This document shows, piece after piece, positions 36,352-45,000 of a DNA stretch of 45,000 bases; position 1 is the first letter of the stretch, and each line of letters starts with the position of its first letter. This stretch comes from Chrysomallon squamiferum. Taxonomy: Eukaryota; Mollusca; Gastropoda; Neomphalida; Peltospiridae. The notes beneath the pieces were generated by a model. That model saw only the letters and a program-made list of their open reading frames with translations. It was not told the DNA's origin and did no database searches. The position numbers and the translations under genes are program-made. The stretch lies in contig CM022673.1 in assembly GCA_012295275.1 (NCBI GenBank), forward strand, positions 28,356,136-28,401,135, read 5' to 3'.

Positions 36352-37465
36352 TCTTTGTTCTTTTCTTTTTTTTCCTAATTTACATGTTTGTCTTTCTGTC
36401 CTTACATCAAACTTTTTTAAAAAGTTTCACAGCATATCGAACAACTGAAGATGGATTGGGTGCTTTTTAATTTAAGACATCAGGGAAATTATCCTGAAAT
36501 GTTTATCATGTAAAAACGTTATGCAACCTTTTTTTTTAACTTGATCATATTTCTATGATTTCATTCGAAAACTGTTGTAACAAAAATGTATGTGTTGTTC
36601 CGTTTGTGCACATAATCGAGAATCGTACCTATCGAATACAAGCCTGGTGGATTTTATAAGTTAAACATTCCAAATGGTAAAAATTACAATGCTGTCTTTA
36701 AACGATTTGTTAACAGATAAGAAAAATAACTCATTTTGGTACATAGTTAATATTTAAATTATTTTATTTTTCTCTTAAATAAAGTATCCATAGATGCATC
36801 GAAAATGACCAGATATAGCTTTGTCATTGCTACCACAAAACGTTTTACTCTCACTTCGTATAATTCGCCTTGAATGCATATATTTGGTAATTTCTCTTTG
36901 AGAGAGTGTGTATATATAAAAGGGATGATTGTACGTGTATATTATCTCTATAATCTTGCCTTGTTTTGTTTCTGCACCACGTACTAATGCTTTGCATTTC
37001 GCAATTAATTTACTTCGGACGAACTAATCCAGCCTTTTTGTTAGAATTATCCACGGTTTTAACTTACAATAGATATGACATCTAGCAGTTGACGTATCTT
37101 TCTCCTTTCATTGTCACGTTTCATAAAAAAAAAACCCACTGAAGCAAAAAAGGTCAAAATTTTTGCAGAAAATATCTTCTTATTCTAGTAGTATATATAA
37201 GCACTAGATTAACAAAAACTTCGTAAAGATTATTCATAATATAAATCGGCAATAAAATAACATACTTTGATGATCTGTGACAATAATATTTTCACCTCAT
37301 AAATCCTAATAGCGTTTAAATGTTATGCGTTACAACAATTTACAGGAGATAGACCCAGAGACGAAAGTTAAATACAAACACAGACAGAAGGTAATAGAAG
37401 AGATATGCAGACACATAAACACTAGCAGGAAGGAATACATACAAAGACACACATAGATAGATACA
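34142..37465. other. Intergenic sequence, distal part
   Basis: T-rich 34185-34275, poly-T of about 30 at 34372-34401, (TTTA)n near 34920-34962, (TTA)n at 36297-36351; the rest is unique AT-rich DNA. No recognisable gene. Confidence 0.6.
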
Positions 37466-37469
37466 TATA

Positions 37470-37760
37470 TACGTTAACAAATACATACATACATACATAC
37501 ATACATCATACATACATACATACATACATAAATACATAAATACATACATTCATACATACATACATATATACGTACATACATACATAGATACATGGATACA
37601 AACACACATACATACATACATACATACATATACACACACATACATACAAAGATACACATATAGATACATACATACATAAATAATACATAAATACATACAT
37701 AAATACATACATACATACACATACATACATACATACATACATCAATACATACATACGTAT
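37470..37760. repeat. (CATA)n tetranucleotide array
   Basis: About 290 bp of ATAC/CATA units, the reverse-complement type of the array at 27190-27575 but in inverted orientation to it. Confidence 0.97.
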
Positions 37761-39583
<1,823 letters not shown>

Positions 39584-39819
39584 ATCTCTCAATCTCTCTC
39601 TGTCTCTCTCTGTCTTTCTCTGACTGTCTATCTCTTGTTTTCATTCTGTCATGATCTTTTACTTTGGTTTGTTTAATGGAATTTTTTTTTTTTTTTTTTT
39701 GAAAAAAGCAGAAATAAAGCAATCGGTATAACTGTATTAAATCGCAGTTGTTAATTTAATTTTAGATGAACGTACAGCTGCTATTGACTCGGTGACATTT
39801 GTAGACGACTGTAAAGCCA

Positions 39820-39853
39820 TATATAACATCTGTCAGCGGGCGTGTTCCGTTCA
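39820..39853 (+). promoter_or_regulatory. Candidate core promoter of gene 2 (TATA box plus initiator)
   Basis: TATATAA at 39820-39826 is followed at the canonical distance by TCATTC at 39851-39856, a match to the invertebrate initiator TCAKTY. The A at 39853 would be +1, with the TATA box starting 33 bp upstream. The predicted start lies 277 bp before the gene 2 ATG. The surrounding 200 bp is less repetitive and more GC-balanced than its flanks. This is a motif-based call only. Confidence 0.45.
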
Positions 39854-39956
39854 TTCTTCTGTGTGCAGATTCACAGAACCAGAACATCTCCAGTCGTGTG
39901 ACAGGATCACTTTTTTAGCCTCTACCCACACAGATAAAACAGCAGCTATTTCGCTC

Positions 39957-39968
39957 ATGGTGTACTGA
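39957..39968 (+). other. Short upstream ORF in the predicted gene 2 leader
   Basis: ATG GTG TAC TGA lies between the predicted start site and the receptor ATG at 40130. If the leader is unspliced as predicted, this three-codon uORF could reduce or modulate translation. It depends on the promoter call. Confidence 0.3.
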
Positions 39969-40129
39969 GTGCAATACGTTTTCTATCTAATCGTCTTCCA
40001 GTCGTATACATTTATACATATATATATATATATTATATATATATATACATACTTTCTAAAATCTAATAATTCTTAGTTCTGGTTTTGGATATAGTTGTTT
40101 TTTTTTGTTAATAGCAGACATTTCTGGAT

Positions 40130-45000
<4,871 letters not shown>

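Overview
The window is eukaryotic nuclear DNA, AT-rich and dense in simple repeats: (CT)n/(GA)n, (AAT)n/(AAC)n, (TATG)n, (CTAT)n and (CA)n. Coding sequence is broken into small exons with GT..AG introns. The repeat style and the receptor type suggest an invertebrate, plausibly a mollusc or other lophotrochozoan. That is inference; I cannot assign a species.

Two paralogous receptor-type (membrane) guanylate cyclase genes lie head to tail on the + strand. Gene 1 (5714-25215) is covered from its likely start codon to its stop in 24 coding exons. The spliced model is about 1112 residues: short signal peptide, ANF-receptor-like ectodomain, one membrane helix (about 452-474), kinase-homology domain with HRD changed to HGN, dimerisation coiled coil (about 811-858) and class III guanylate cyclase domain (about 860-1045) with every catalytic and guanine-selecting residue I checked. 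Gene 2 (from 40130) is cut by the window end. Only exons 1-3 and the first 31 bases of exon 4 are present, with the same intron positions and phases as gene 1. Both should be cell-surface receptors that bind an extracellular ligand and make cGMP inside the cell; the ligand cannot be read from the sequence.

Layout: 1-5713 is upstream DNA with repeats and no recognised gene. 5714-25215 is gene 1, its introns full of microsatellites, minisatellites and two low-copy dispersed repeats. 25216-about 26250 is a probable 3' UTR. About 26250-39800 is intergenic, repeat-rich, with no gene I can support. About 39820-39853 is a candidate TATA/initiator promoter for gene 2. 40130-45000 is the 5' part of gene 2.

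The most unusual feature is that tandem duplications repeatedly involve splice signals. A 72-bp duplication copies the exon 1 donor of gene 1. A 35-bp minisatellite with acceptor-like ACAGGT motifs runs into the exon 2 acceptor. A 28-bp repeat rich in TACTAA-type branch-point motifs lies before exon 6 and as a single copy before exon 3. The exon 3 acceptor of gene 2 is present four times. Gene 1 exon 2 also appears to have lost its ancestral donor, and with it probably a conserved ectodomain cysteine, so its splicing is the least certain part of the model.
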